NCBI GenBank assembly: GCA_963715445.1
Contig: OY970240.1
Span: forward strand, 1,550,001 to 1,614,000
Length of the DNA: 64,000 nucleotides
Source of the DNA: JAAYBF01 sp963715445
GTDB lineage: Bacteria > Actinomycetota > Thermoleophilia > Solirubrobacterales > Thermoleophilaceae
Reading direction: 5' to 3'
Below are positions 50,347-59,090 of the stretch, one piece after another; positions within the stretch are counted from its first letter, which is position 1; every line of letters starts with the position of its first letter. The position numbers were made by a program, and so were the translations under genes. The notes under the pieces were generated by a model, which saw only the letters and a list, made by a program, of their open reading frames with translations, was not told the origin of the DNA and searched no databases.

Positions 50347-51543
50347 ATGAGCTTGAGCGTGTGCTTCATCCTCGGTGCGCTGGGGCCCTCCGGGGGCGTC
50401 GGGGCGGTTCTCGAGCATGCGCGCGGCCTCGCCCGGGACCACGCGATGGAGGTATCGATCGCGGTGTGGGAGGGCGCGGACGGGCCGGATCCCGCTCCGG
50501 GGGTGCGGCTCGTGACGGTCGAGGAGGCCGCCGGGCGCCAGTGGGACGTGGCGGTGGCCACGTGGTGGCGGACCGCCTACTCGCTGTTCTCGATACCCGC
50601 GCGCCGGCATGTCTACTTCGTCCAGCAGTTCGAGGAGCGGGTCTACCGCCCGGGGGAGGTCGAGCGCTTCGGCGCGGCCGCCACCCACGATCTCCCGGTC
50701 GCCTTCGTCACCGAGGCCGCCTGGATCGCGGAGCTCCTGGGGGACCTGCGCCCGGAGGCGCCCTGCTTCCACGTGCCGAACGGGATCGACAAGGGAGCCT
50801 TCTCGCCGCCCCAGCTCCCGGGTGACCAGGAGGCCCCGCTGCGCGTGCTCGTGGAGGGCGGCGCGGGGCTCTGGTTCAAGGGCGTACAGGACGCCCTCGC
50901 CGTGCTCGAGGGCGCCACCGCGCCGCTGCACACCACCCTCGTAGCGCCGGAGGAGCCCGACGAGCGAACTCGAGCGGCGTTCGACCGGGTGCTCGGGCCG
51001 CTGCCGCACGCGGCGATGCCCGACGTCTACCGCGAGGCCGACGTGCTGCTCAAGCTCTCCCGCGTCGAAGGCGTCTTCACCCCGCCGCTCGAGGCTTTCC
51101 ACTGCGGCGCGACCTGCGTGGTCTGGCCCGTGACCGGCCACGACGAGTACGTGCGCCACGCGGTGAACGGCGTGGTGGCCGATTTCGACGACGTGCCCGG
51201 CACCGCGGGCTGGATCGACCTGCTCGCGCGCGACCGGGCGCTGCTCGACCGGCTGTGCGACGGCGCGCTGGAGACGGCTTCCCGCTGGCCCTCCTGGGAG
51301 ACCTCGACCGCGGCGCTCGCCAAGGCGCTCGAGCGGATCGTGGAGGGCCCGCCTCCTGCCGTCGGCGACGGCGCGGCCCTGCTGCTCGCCGACCTGGACG
51401 CGGCGATGGAGGAGCAGCGGCTCGCCCAGCGGAGGCTGATGCGCGACGTCGTAGCCGCCGAGCGCCGCCTCGAGCTCCAGTCGAAGCCCGTCTGGCGCTC
51501 GCGAAGGAGGCTGGGGCGCCTCTTGGGACCACGTCGGCGTTGA
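50347..51543 (+). CDS. GT-B glycosyltransferase (GT4-like)
   Basis: The protein has 398 residues. The N-terminal part starts with VCFILGALGPSGGVGAVLEHA, and the donor half has EGVFTPPLEAFHCGATCVVW (EX7E). A basic coiled-coil tail (about 340-398) is unusual and may tether the protein to a complex. The gene lies alone on the plus strand between two minus-strand genes. Confidence 0.8.
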   Translation: MSLSVCFILGALGPSGGVGAVLEHARGLARDHAMEVSIAVWEGADGPDPAPGVRLVTVEEAAGRQWDVAVATWWRTAYSLFSIPARRHVYFVQQFEERVYRPGEVERFGAAATHDLPVAFVTEAAWIAELLGDLRPEAPCFHVPNGIDKGAFSPPQLPGDQEAPLRVLVEGGAGLWFKGVQDALAVLEGATAPLHTTLVAPEEPDERTRAAFDRVLGPLPHAAMPDVYREADVLLKLSRVEGVFTPPLEAFHCGATCVVWPVTGHDEYVRHAVNGVVADFDDVPGTAGWIDLLARDRALLDRLCDGALETASRWPSWETSTAALAKALERIVEGPPPAVGDGAALLLADLDAAMEEQRLAQRRLMRDVVAAERRLELQSKPVWRSRRRLGRLLGPRRR

Positions 51544-51588
51544 CCGCTTCGACGCCTGGCTGACGCCTTCACGGCAGCGCCCGGCGGG

Positions 51589-52539
51589 CTAGCGCGAGAG
51601 GCGGCTGCGCCACCAGTCGAGCGTGTCCGCCACGGTCTGCTCGATCGGGATCTCGGGCTTCCAGCCGGTCGCCTCGGTCAGCTCCGCGTGCGAGCCGCAC
51701 ATGACCCGGGCGTCGTGCTCTCGCAGGCGACCTGGATCGACTTCATGGCGAATCGGGATGCGCGCATGCTCGGTCACCATCCGAACCAGATCCGAAACCG
51801 AGACGGAGCGTCCGCTGCACACGTTGAACACCCCTCCGTCGAGGGTCGCGGCGAGGCGGTAGGCCCTCGCCACATCGCGCACGTCCGTGAAGTCGCGCGC
51901 CGAGGCGGGGTCTCCCGTGCGCAGCACCAGCTCCTTCGCGCCTGCCGCCTCGGCCTCCGCGACCTGGCGCGCCAGGTCGCTGACGACGTACTCGTCCGAC
52001 TGCCCCGGCCCGGCGTGGTTGAAGGGCCGCAGGCGGACGATGCGCAGCCCGAACGCCTCGGCGTACTGGCCGCCGAGCAGGTCTGCGGTGGCCTTCGACA
52101 CGGCATACGGGTTGCCGGGTGCGAGCGGAGCGTTCTCGCTGGTCGGCAGGTCCGCCGGCTCGCCGTACACCTGGCCCGAGCCGACCAGCACGAGGGTCGC
52201 CCCGGGCGCTTCGCGGCGGACCGCCTCGAGGAGGTTGATCGTCATCCGGACGTTGTTCAGCACCACGGCGTCGGGCCGGTCCCAGGAGCGGCTCGGTGAG
52301 CTGAAGGCCGCCAGGTGGAAGACGGCCGCGGGCTGCTGGGCATGGACGAAGGCGAGCGCCGCGGCGCCGTCACAGAGGTCGAGCTCGGCGCTCGCTGGAG
52401 CTGCCGGTGGCGTGTCGCTCGTGGACAGGAGCGCCACGAGGTGCTTGCCCGCGAACCCCGTGCCGCCCGTGACGAGGGGCGCGCCGGTCTTCGCGTCGCT
52501 CCCCGTCCGAGGGGTCGGGGTGGCTACTGGCTCGGACAC
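51589..52539 (-). CDS. NAD-dependent epimerase/dehydratase, Rmd-like
   Basis: The protein has 316 residues. An extended SDR fold is shown by VTGGTGFAGKHL (GxxGxxG), a Ser in VGSGQVYG and the YAVSK catalytic Tyr-Lys. The C-terminal part (NVCSGRSVSVSDL) resembles GDP-4-keto-6-deoxy-D-mannose reductases. It probably makes a GDP-deoxyhexose for the glycan. A plain dTDP- or UDP-sugar epimerase is possible. Confidence 0.82.
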   Translation of the reverse strand: MSEPVATPTPRTGSDAKTGAPLVTGGTGFAGKHLVALLSTSDTPPAAPASAELDLCDGAAALAFVHAQQPAAVFHLAAFSSPSRSWDRPDAVVLNNVRMTINLLEAVRREAPGATLVLVGSGQVYGEPADLPTSENAPLAPGNPYAVSKATADLLGGQYAEAFGLRIVRLRPFNHAGPGQSDEYVVSDLARQVAEAEAAGAKELVLRTGDPASARDFTDVRDVARAYRLAATLDGGVFNVCSGRSVSVSDLVRMVTEHARIPIRHEVDPGRLREHDARVMCGSHAELTEATGWKPEIPIEQTVADTLDWWRSRLSR

Positions 52540-52548
52540 AGGCCGAGT

Positions 52549-53373
52549 CTAAGGCGAACGCCGCTCGCCGCGCTCGCGCAGGTACTGGCGCGCCACGCCG
52601 GCCGCGAAGCGCGGATTGGCCTTCAGGTAGCGGGGCAGCTGCCGCTTCGGCTCCTGGGTGATCCGGTACAGCCATTCGAGGCCGCGGTCCTGCATCCAGC
52701 GCGGCGCCTGGGAGACGCGATCGGCGTGGAAGTCGAACGCCGCTCCCACGCCGCACAGCACCGGCGCTTCGAGCTGGGGGCGCAGCCTGGCCATCCAGCG
52801 CTCCTGCTTGGGCATGCCGAGGCCGACCCAGACCACGTCCGGCCGATCGCGGTTGATCCGCTCGGCCGTCTCCGCATCCTCGGCGGCGGTCGGCTCGCGG
52901 TGCGGGGGTGACCAGCAGCCCACGATCTGGATGCCCGGATGGTCGCGCCGGAGGTTTGCGGCCAGCGCCGCGAGTGCAACCTCGTCGTGCCCGCCATAGA
53001 GCCACACCCGCTGTCCCGTGGTCGCGGCGCGCGCGCAGTGGCGCTCCATCAGCTCCGGTCCGTAGACACGCCCTTGCAGCTGCTCGCCGAGCAAATTCGC
53101 CGCCCACACGACCGGCATCCCGTCCGGCACCGTCAGCGTCGCCTCGGTCAGAGCCTCCATCAGCAGCGGGTCGTCCTGGGCGGTGACGAGCGACATCGCC
53201 GGCGCTGCGCACACCCATCCGCGCTCGCGCCGCTCGACCATGGCGTCGATCACCGCCAGCGCTCCCTCGTAGTCGGTGACGGCGATCGGCACCCCGAGCA
53301 CGTCGCGGCGGGGGATGTGTGCGGCCGCTTCGACGTGCGCGGAGATCGTCCCGGTGGGAGGCGTCTGACTCAC
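52549..53373 (-). CDS. WecG/TagA/CpsF-family glycosyltransferase
   Basis: The protein has 274 residues. Family signatures are present: VPDGMPVVWAA (about 85-95), GPELMERHC, WLYGGHDEVALAAL and GLGMPKQERWM (about 188-198), with an Arg-rich C-terminus (LEWLYRITQEPKRQL). These enzymes add the second sugar to undecaprenyl-linked intermediates at the membrane surface. It probably acts early in repeat-unit assembly. The start is divergent from the flippase gene at 53392. Confidence 0.92.
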   Translation of the reverse strand: MSQTPPTGTISAHVEAAAHIPRRDVLGVPIAVTDYEGALAVIDAMVERRERGWVCAAPAMSLVTAQDDPLLMEALTEATLTVPDGMPVVWAANLLGEQLQGRVYGPELMERHCARAATTGQRVWLYGGHDEVALAALAANLRRDHPGIQIVGCWSPPHREPTAAEDAETAERINRDRPDVVWVGLGMPKQERWMARLRPQLEAPVLCGVGAAFDFHADRVSQAPRWMQDRGLEWLYRITQEPKRQLPRYLKANPRFAAGVARQYLRERGERRSP

Positions 53374-53391
53374 CCGCGAGAAGATACGCCC

Positions 53392-54897
53392 ATGAGCGAC
53401 GCACGCCGGCTCGCGACGGGCTCCCTTGCGCAGCAGGCGGCGCAGGTGATGGGCCTCGTGGTGATGCTGGCGATCGTCACCGTGCTGGCGCGGCGGCTGT
53501 CGCTCCAGGAGCTCGGGGTGTACGGGCTGCTGAATGCGCTCGCCGGCTATCTGCTGATCGTGCAGAACGCCGCGGCGGGCGCCGCGGTCCGCACGCTGGC
53601 CGCGGCACGCGACGAGGCCGAGGGCTCGGCGGCGTTCTCGACGGCCGCCCTGCTCTACGTCGGGGCCGGGGCGGCGAGCGGGCTCCTGCTCGTCGTGTTG
53701 GGGGCCGGCCTGGCGGAAGCGCTCGACCTCTCCTCCGAGCTCGCGCGCCAGGCGCGGCTGGGCGCGGTCGCGGTCGGAGCGGTGACGCTCGTCGGCTGGC
53801 CGCTCACGGTGTACCGCGACGCGCTGCGCGCCCGGGGCCGGTTCGTGCTGGTGGCCGGCACTGAGATCGTCTCGCTGATCGCCTACGCGGCACTCGTGCT
53901 TGGCCTCGCCTTCGCCGACGCTCCGTTATGGAGCATCCTCGGCGCCGGCGCTGCGATTCCCCTGTTCGCCGGGCTCGGCTGCATGGCCGTCGCGAAGGGG
54001 GTGGGGCTGCCGTGGCGCCTGCGCCCGCGCCTCGCGACAAGCGCGGTCGCGCGGGACCTGTTCGGCATCGCCGGCTACATCTCACTCGCCGAAGCGGCGA
54101 GCGCGGCCGTCTACGTGATCGGCCGGACGCTGCTCGGCGTCTTCAAGTCGCCGACCGCCGTCGGCCTGCTCGAGGGTCCGGTGCGCGCGCACAACCTGAT
54201 CCGCGCGCTCAACGCCGCGGTCACCGTGACGGTCCTCCCGGCCGCCTCCGGCTACCACGCCGGGGGCGACGAGCGCCGCCTGCGCGAGCTGCTGGTCCGC
54301 GGCTCGCGCTACACGCTCGCGCTCGTCGTGCCGATCGCGGTGACGGGCATGGTGCTCGCCGGCCCGATCCTCGACGTCTGGCTCGGCGACGACTTCCGCG
54401 AGGCTGGCCCGGCGATGACGATCCTGCTCAGCCACTGGCTGCTGAACGGGATGAGCGGCGTCGCGGCGGCGCTGCTCATCGGGGTCGGCCGGGCGCGCGA
54501 CCTGGCGCGCTGGGCCGTCATGGTCGCCGTCACGAGCGTCGCGCTGGCGCTCGTCCTGACCCCGCTGCTCGGCCTCGACGGCGTCGCGCTCGCCATGGCG
54601 ATCCCGTACGTCGTGCTGTTCCCCTACCTCCTGCGGATCACCCTGCGGGCCGTGCCGGTGCCGGCCGGCGAGCTGCTGCGACGAGCGTTCGTGCCGGCGT
54701 GGACGCTGGGCATGGCGCTCGCCGCCGGCCTGGTGGCGGTCCGTCTCGTGCTGGACCCGGAGAGCGTGCTCGGCGTCGCTTCGGCATCCATCGGCGGACT
54801 GGTCGCCTACTGGGCGGCTTACTACCTGCTGTCGCTCGACCGGGGGGAGCGGATCCTGGTGGCGGGCATCCTGCGCCAGGCGCCGCAGGAGAGCTAG
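53392..54897 (+). CDS. Wzx-type polysaccharide flippase 1
   Basis: The protein has 501 residues and about 13-14 transmembrane helices. It starts TGSLAQQAAQVMGLVVMLA and has the layout of the MATE/MVF-type polysaccharide_synt family. It would move lipid-linked repeat units across the membrane. A second flippase lies at 62030, so two glycans, or one redundant pathway, may be exported. Confidence 0.85.
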   Translation: MSDARRLATGSLAQQAAQVMGLVVMLAIVTVLARRLSLQELGVYGLLNALAGYLLIVQNAAAGAAVRTLAAARDEAEGSAAFSTAALLYVGAGAASGLLLVVLGAGLAEALDLSSELARQARLGAVAVGAVTLVGWPLTVYRDALRARGRFVLVAGTEIVSLIAYAALVLGLAFADAPLWSILGAGAAIPLFAGLGCMAVAKGVGLPWRLRPRLATSAVARDLFGIAGYISLAEAASAAVYVIGRTLLGVFKSPTAVGLLEGPVRAHNLIRALNAAVTVTVLPAASGYHAGGDERRLRELLVRGSRYTLALVVPIAVTGMVLAGPILDVWLGDDFREAGPAMTILLSHWLLNGMSGVAAALLIGVGRARDLARWAVMVAVTSVALALVLTPLLGLDGVALAMAIPYVVLFPYLLRITLRAVPVPAGELLRRAFVPAWTLGMALAAGLVAVRLVLDPESVLGVASASIGGLVAYWAAYYLLSLDRGERILVAGILRQAPQES

Positions 54898-54937
54898 ACG
54901 CTCCCCAGGGCGCATTCGCCACATCACGCCGCCGTCG

Positions 54938-55330
54938 CTACTCGCTGCTCGTACGCTCGAGGATCCCCTGTGCCGCGATGTCCTCGATCTCTTCGCGTTC
55001 CTGGCGCTCCTCGAGTATCGCCATTCGCTGGGCGAGGACCTTCGATTGATCGGCCAAGCGGGAGACGACTATCGAGAAGTGCAGCAGCAGGACCAGGACG
55101 AAGCCGAACGCGATCAGGAACAACGCGTTGGGCGGGTAGATGATCCCGATCGTCTTGGAGATCGTCTCCAGCAGGCCGCCCCACACGGCCAGCGCCAACA
55201 GCGCCAGAGCGCTGAAGAGCCACAAGATCGCATAGCGCTCCAAGAGGCTGCGCCGCCGAACGAGCTCGAGCACGAGGAAGAGCAGGCCGGCGGATCCGAC
55301 GATGGCGACTATCTGGATGCGGGTTTCCAT
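54938..55330 (-). CDS. DUF2304-family membrane protein
   Basis: The protein has 130 residues with three helices (about 5-21, 33-54, 65-92), the RYAILWLF pattern typical of DUF2304, and a charged C-terminal coiled coil. DUF2304 genes commonly follow a DPMS-type GT2 gene and probably support it at the membrane. Here the stop and start overlap as TGATG. Confidence 0.85.
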   Translation of the reverse strand: METRIQIVAIVGSAGLLFLVLELVRRRSLLERYAILWLFSALALLALAVWGGLLETISKTIGIIYPPNALFLIAFGFVLVLLLHFSIVVSRLADQSKVLAQRMAILEERQEREEIEDIAAQGILERTSSE

Positions 55331-56088
55331 CAGATGCCGTGAGCGGCCACGACGGGCGCGTCGTCACCGGGGTCGACCACAGGTCGACGACGGAGGAGGC
55401 CGACGAATATCGCGAGCAGCACCTTGACCATGTAGTAGGCCGACTTGCCCGATCGGATCGAGGAGATCCCTCCGCCGCGTTCGAGCATCTTGACCGGCAC
55501 CTCTCGCATCCGCAGCCGGTGGAAGTGGACCATCAGCACGGCTTCGACCTCGGGATAGTCGTGCGGGTAGTCCTGCGCGAAGATCGCGATCGCGCGGCGG
55601 TTGTAGAGGCGGAAGCCCGATGTCGGGTCGCTGACGCGCTGCCCGACGATTCGCGAGAGCAGGAAGGCGAATATGTGGATGCCGGTGCGGCGGCTGATCG
55701 GCGCCGGGTAGCCGCTGTCAGTCAGGAAGCGCGAGCCGCAGACCATGTCGATCTGGGGCCCCGAGTCCATCGCCTTCTCGAGCACCGCTATCTCACCGGC
55801 CATGTGCTGACCGTCGCCGTCGACCTGGATCATCCGCTCGTAGCCGTTTTCGAGGGCGAAGACGAAACCCGACTGGACCGCCCCGCCGATTCCCAGGTTG
55901 AACGGATGGCGCAGGACTTTGGCGCCGGCGGCGCGTGCGAGGTCCGCTGTGGCGTCTGTCGAGCCGTCGTCGATCACCAGCACGTCGAAGTCGGGCGCCG
56001 ACTCGCGCAGCGAGCGCACCACGCCCGCGACGGTGTCCGACTCGTTGTAGGCGGGGACGACCGCCAAGCTCAGATTTCTCCGCTCCAT
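55330..56088 (-). CDS. Dolichol-phosphate-mannose-synthase-like GT2
   Basis: The protein has 252 residues. LAVVPAYNESDTVAGVVRSL begins the domain, with LVIDDGSTDAT, VDGDGQH (metal site), VSDPTSGFRLYNR and a C-terminal helix. It should load a sugar onto polyprenyl phosphate for use by membrane glycosyltransferases. It is paired with the DUF2304 gene. Confidence 0.9.
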   Translation of the reverse strand: MERRNLSLAVVPAYNESDTVAGVVRSLRESAPDFDVLVIDDGSTDATADLARAAGAKVLRHPFNLGIGGAVQSGFVFALENGYERMIQVDGDGQHMAGEIAVLEKAMDSGPQIDMVCGSRFLTDSGYPAPISRRTGIHIFAFLLSRIVGQRVSDPTSGFRLYNRRAIAIFAQDYPHDYPEVEAVLMVHFHRLRMREVPVKMLERGGGISSIRSGKSAYYMVKVLLAIFVGLLRRRPVVDPGDDAPVVAAHGI

Positions 56089-56152
56089 GTCTCCTGCAAT
56101 GCGCGGTCGTGGACGTAGTTGCGGGCAGCGCGTCCATATATTGACCGTTCAA

Positions 56153-56950
56153 GTGGCCGACCTCCCCTCCATCAGCGTCGTCACCCCTTCGTTCAACGCC
56201 GTTGAGACGATCGAGGAGGCCATCGACAGCGTTCGAGCGCAGGACTATCCAAAGCTCGAGCACGTGGTGGTCGACGGTGGATCGACCGACGGCACCGTCG
56301 CGATTCTCGAGCGCTCCGAGGGCGTCCGGTTCGTCTCGGAGCCTGACGAAGGCCGTGTTGACGCCGTCAACAAAGGCGTGGCGATGACGAGCGGAGACGT
56401 GATCGCGTGGCTCAACGCCGACGACCTCTACCACCCCGGGGCATTGCGGGCGGTGGGCGAGGCCTTCGCGGCGAACCCCGGGGCGATGTGGGTGAGCGGC
56501 TACTGCGACATCATCGACGGCGACGGCCAGGAGATCAGACGCGCTGTGACGGCCTACAAGAACTGGCTGCTGCGCCGCTGGTCCTATCCGCTCTACCTGA
56601 CCCAGAACTTCGTCTCCGACCCGGCGACGTTCGTGCGCCGCGAGGCATTCGAGGAGGCCGGTCCGCTCAACCCGCGCTACCGGATCTCCCACGACTACGA
56701 CTTCTGGCTGAGAGTCGGTCGCCGCCATCCGCCCGTGGTGCTGGAGCGCACGCTCTCGAGCTTTCGAATGACTGAGGGCACTCAGAGCATGGAGGGCTTC
56801 GAGCGGCAGTTCGAGGAGCACGCGGAAATCGCAGGTCTCCATGGAGCCGGCCATTCCCTTCCTGTCGTGGTCAATCGGGCGATGAGCAAACTGATCGTGC
56901 TCGTCTATCACGCACTGCGAGCGCTCCGCAGGCGCCTCAGCGGTCGTTAG
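56153..56950 (+). CDS. Glycosyltransferase family 2
   Basis: The protein has about 265 residues from the GTG at 56153; a TTG four codons earlier is possible. ISVVTPSFNAVETIEEAIDS starts the domain, VVDGGSTDGT follows, and the metal motif is AWLNADDLYHP. HDYDFWLRVG holds the base. The order matches WcaA-like enzymes. It is followed by the Fcl-like gene after ten bases. Confidence 0.87.
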   Translation: MADLPSISVVTPSFNAVETIEEAIDSVRAQDYPKLEHVVVDGGSTDGTVAILERSEGVRFVSEPDEGRVDAVNKGVAMTSGDVIAWLNADDLYHPGALRAVGEAFAANPGAMWVSGYCDIIDGDGQEIRRAVTAYKNWLLRRWSYPLYLTQNFVSDPATFVRREAFEEAGPLNPRYRISHDYDFWLRVGRRHPPVVLERTLSSFRMTEGTQSMEGFERQFEEHAEIAGLHGAGHSLPVVVNRAMSKLIVLVYHALRALRRRLSGR

Positions 56951-56960
56951 GCTGTTCGGG

Positions 56961-57914
56961 ATGGCTGATGGCGTTGACGGCAGGCGGGTTCTGCTCACGG
57001 GGGGCGCGGGGTTCCTCGGCTCGCGGGTGCGTGAGCGTCTTGAGCGGGCGGGCGCGTCCGAGGTGTTCGTGCCGCGCCGTGCCGACTACGACCTGACCGA
57101 TGCCGCTGCGGTTGCGCGCGCTTTTGAGGACTCGAAGCCGGACACGGTGGTTCATCTGGCGGCTGAGGTGGGGGGGATCGGTGCGAACCGGGACAACCCG
57201 GGCCGCTACTTCTTCGCGAACATGGCGATGGGCCTGCATTTGATCGAGGAGGCTCGCCGAGGCGCCATTGGGAAGTTCGTGCAGGTGGGAACGGTCTGCT
57301 CCTATCCCAAGCACACCCCTGTCCCGTTCTCTGAGGATGAGCTGTGGAATGGCTTCCCTGAGGAGACGAACGCTCCGTATGGGGTCGCCAAGAAGGCCCT
57401 GCTGGTGATGCTGCAGGCCTACCGCGAGCAGTACGGGTTGAACGGCGTCTATCTGATGCCGGTGAACCTGTACGGACCCGGGGACAACTTCGACCTCGAG
57501 TCGAGCCACGTGATCCCCGCGCTGATCCGCAAGTGCGAGGAGGCGAGGGTCGCGGGTCGCGACCAGGTGGTGTGCTGGGGGACGGGGTCCGCCTCGAGGG
57601 AGTTCCTCTATGTCGAGGACTGCGCTGAGGCGATCGTCTCCGCCACCCAGCGCTACGACGACCCCGAGCCTGTGAACATCGGTGCTTCGAGCGAGATCAC
57701 GATCCGTGACCTCACAGAGCTGATCGCCCGCCTGACCGGGTTCGAGGGAGAGCTCGTGTGGGACATCTCAAAGCCAGACGGCCAGCCCCGCCGCTGCCTC
57801 GACACCAGCCGCGCCCGCGAGCAGTTCGACTTCACCGCCAGCACCCCCCTCGAGACCGGTCTCGCCCAGACCATCGCCTGGTACCGCGAGCACGCCGCGG
57901 CCATCCCCTCCTAG
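56961..57914 (+). CDS. GDP-L-fucose synthase-like epimerase/reductase
   Basis: The protein has 317 residues. LLTGGAGFLGSRV is the NAD(P) motif, YGVAKKALL holds the catalytic Tyr-Lys, and KFVQVGTVCSYPK and NLYGPGDNFDLESSHVIPALIRK are hallmarks of Fcl/WcaG. It converts GDP-4-keto-6-deoxymannose to GDP-L-fucose in the usual pathway. No Gmd dehydratase is visible in the window, so the precursor must come from elsewhere. Confidence 0.9.
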   Translation: MADGVDGRRVLLTGGAGFLGSRVRERLERAGASEVFVPRRADYDLTDAAAVARAFEDSKPDTVVHLAAEVGGIGANRDNPGRYFFANMAMGLHLIEEARRGAIGKFVQVGTVCSYPKHTPVPFSEDELWNGFPEETNAPYGVAKKALLVMLQAYREQYGLNGVYLMPVNLYGPGDNFDLESSHVIPALIRKCEEARVAGRDQVVCWGTGSASREFLYVEDCAEAIVSATQRYDDPEPVNIGASSEITIRDLTELIARLTGFEGELVWDISKPDGQPRRCLDTSRAREQFDFTASTPLETGLAQTIAWYREHAAAIPS

Positions 57915-57929
57915 ACGCCCAGCGGGGAA

Positions 57930-59090
57930 CTACGCACGACGGATCTCGATGGCCCGCTCGTAGGCGGCGACGTGCCCGCGTGCCGCGGCCTCCCATGTGA
58001 AGCTCGCGGCGTGTCCGATCCCCTTCGCTCTCAGGCGATCGCGTAGGCCCGAATCGTTCGCGATGCGCTCGATCGCTGCCGCGATCTCCTCGGCGGACTC
58101 CGGGTCGAAGGTCAGCGCGGCGCCGGCGGCGACCTCGGCGAGCGAGCCGCTCGTCGAGCAGGCGACCGGGCAGCCGCACGCCATCGCCTCCACCGGGGGC
58201 GCTCCGAAGCCCTCGTAGAGGCTCGGGAACACCATCGCGAGCGCTGACCGGTAGAGCGCGGGCACTTCGTCGGGCTCGAGATACCCGAGATGGTGGACGC
58301 GATCGGCGACGCCCGCCCGCCGCGCACGCTCGTCGAGCTCTGCAAGACGGCCGTAGCCCTGGCCCGTCAGGACGAGATGAACGTCCGGATCCTCGAGCTG
58401 TCCCATCGCGTCGATCAGCCGCTCGTGGTTCTTGTGCGGCCACAGGTTGGCGGGATAGACGACGAACCGCTCGGGGAGCGAAAGCCGCTCCTTCAGAGCG
58501 GCATCGGTGGCGCTCGCCTCTGGAGTGAACCGCTCATGATCGATCCCGAGGTGGACTGCCGTCACCCGCTCCGGCGCCACGCCGGCGATCTCGATCAGCT
58601 TGCTGCGCGAGTACTCGCTGATCGTGAGCACGTGGTCCGCCCTGCGAGCCGCCCTGTCGTAGGCAAAGCGACGGAAGAGCCGCTCGCCGCGTGAGAAGAA
58701 CTGGGGCATCTCGTGGTGCTGGAGATCGAGGACGGTGGTCACCGTCGGGACGTCCCGCAACCGCGGAATCGGAACGGTCACCGGGTGGTGGAGGACGTCG
58801 AAGTCGCGCGGCACATCGCGAGCGACCATCCGCGGGGCGATCGCTGCCGACGTCATCGCCAGCAGTCGCGTCGCATTGCCATCGCCGGGCCGGTAGCTGC
58901 GCACATGGCGCAGCCGGACCGGTCCGCGCTCATAGCCGCCGTAGGCGGCCAGCACGTGACGGTTGGCCAGGACGGTGACGTGATCGGGGCCGTTGCCCTC
59001 CGCGAACTGACCCAGCAGCCCGCGCACGTTCGACTCGGATCCGCCGACGCGACCGGGGAAAAGCGTCAGCAGGGAGAAGGCGACGCGCAT
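57930..59090 (-). CDS. Glycosyltransferase family 4 (mannosyltransferase-like)
   Basis: The protein has 386 residues. The N-terminus has FSLLTLFPGRVGGSESNVRG, and TVLDLQHHEMPQFFS and TISEYSRSKLIE are typical of WbdA/MtfB-type GT4. The donor half contains VVYPANLWPHKNHERLI and EGFGAPPVEAMACG (EX7E). Its start codon overlaps the divergent one at 59089 within a CATG, so one of the two starts may lie further downstream. Confidence 0.9.
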   Translation of the reverse strand: MRVAFSLLTLFPGRVGGSESNVRGLLGQFAEGNGPDHVTVLANRHVLAAYGGYERGPVRLRHVRSYRPGDGNATRLLAMTSAAIAPRMVARDVPRDFDVLHHPVTVPIPRLRDVPTVTTVLDLQHHEMPQFFSRGERLFRRFAYDRAARRADHVLTISEYSRSKLIEIAGVAPERVTAVHLGIDHERFTPEASATDAALKERLSLPERFVVYPANLWPHKNHERLIDAMGQLEDPDVHLVLTGQGYGRLAELDERARRAGVADRVHHLGYLEPDEVPALYRSALAMVFPSLYEGFGAPPVEAMACGCPVACSTSGSLAEVAAGAALTFDPESAEEIAAAIERIANDSGLRDRLRAKGIGHAASFTWEAAARGHVAAYERAIEIRRA

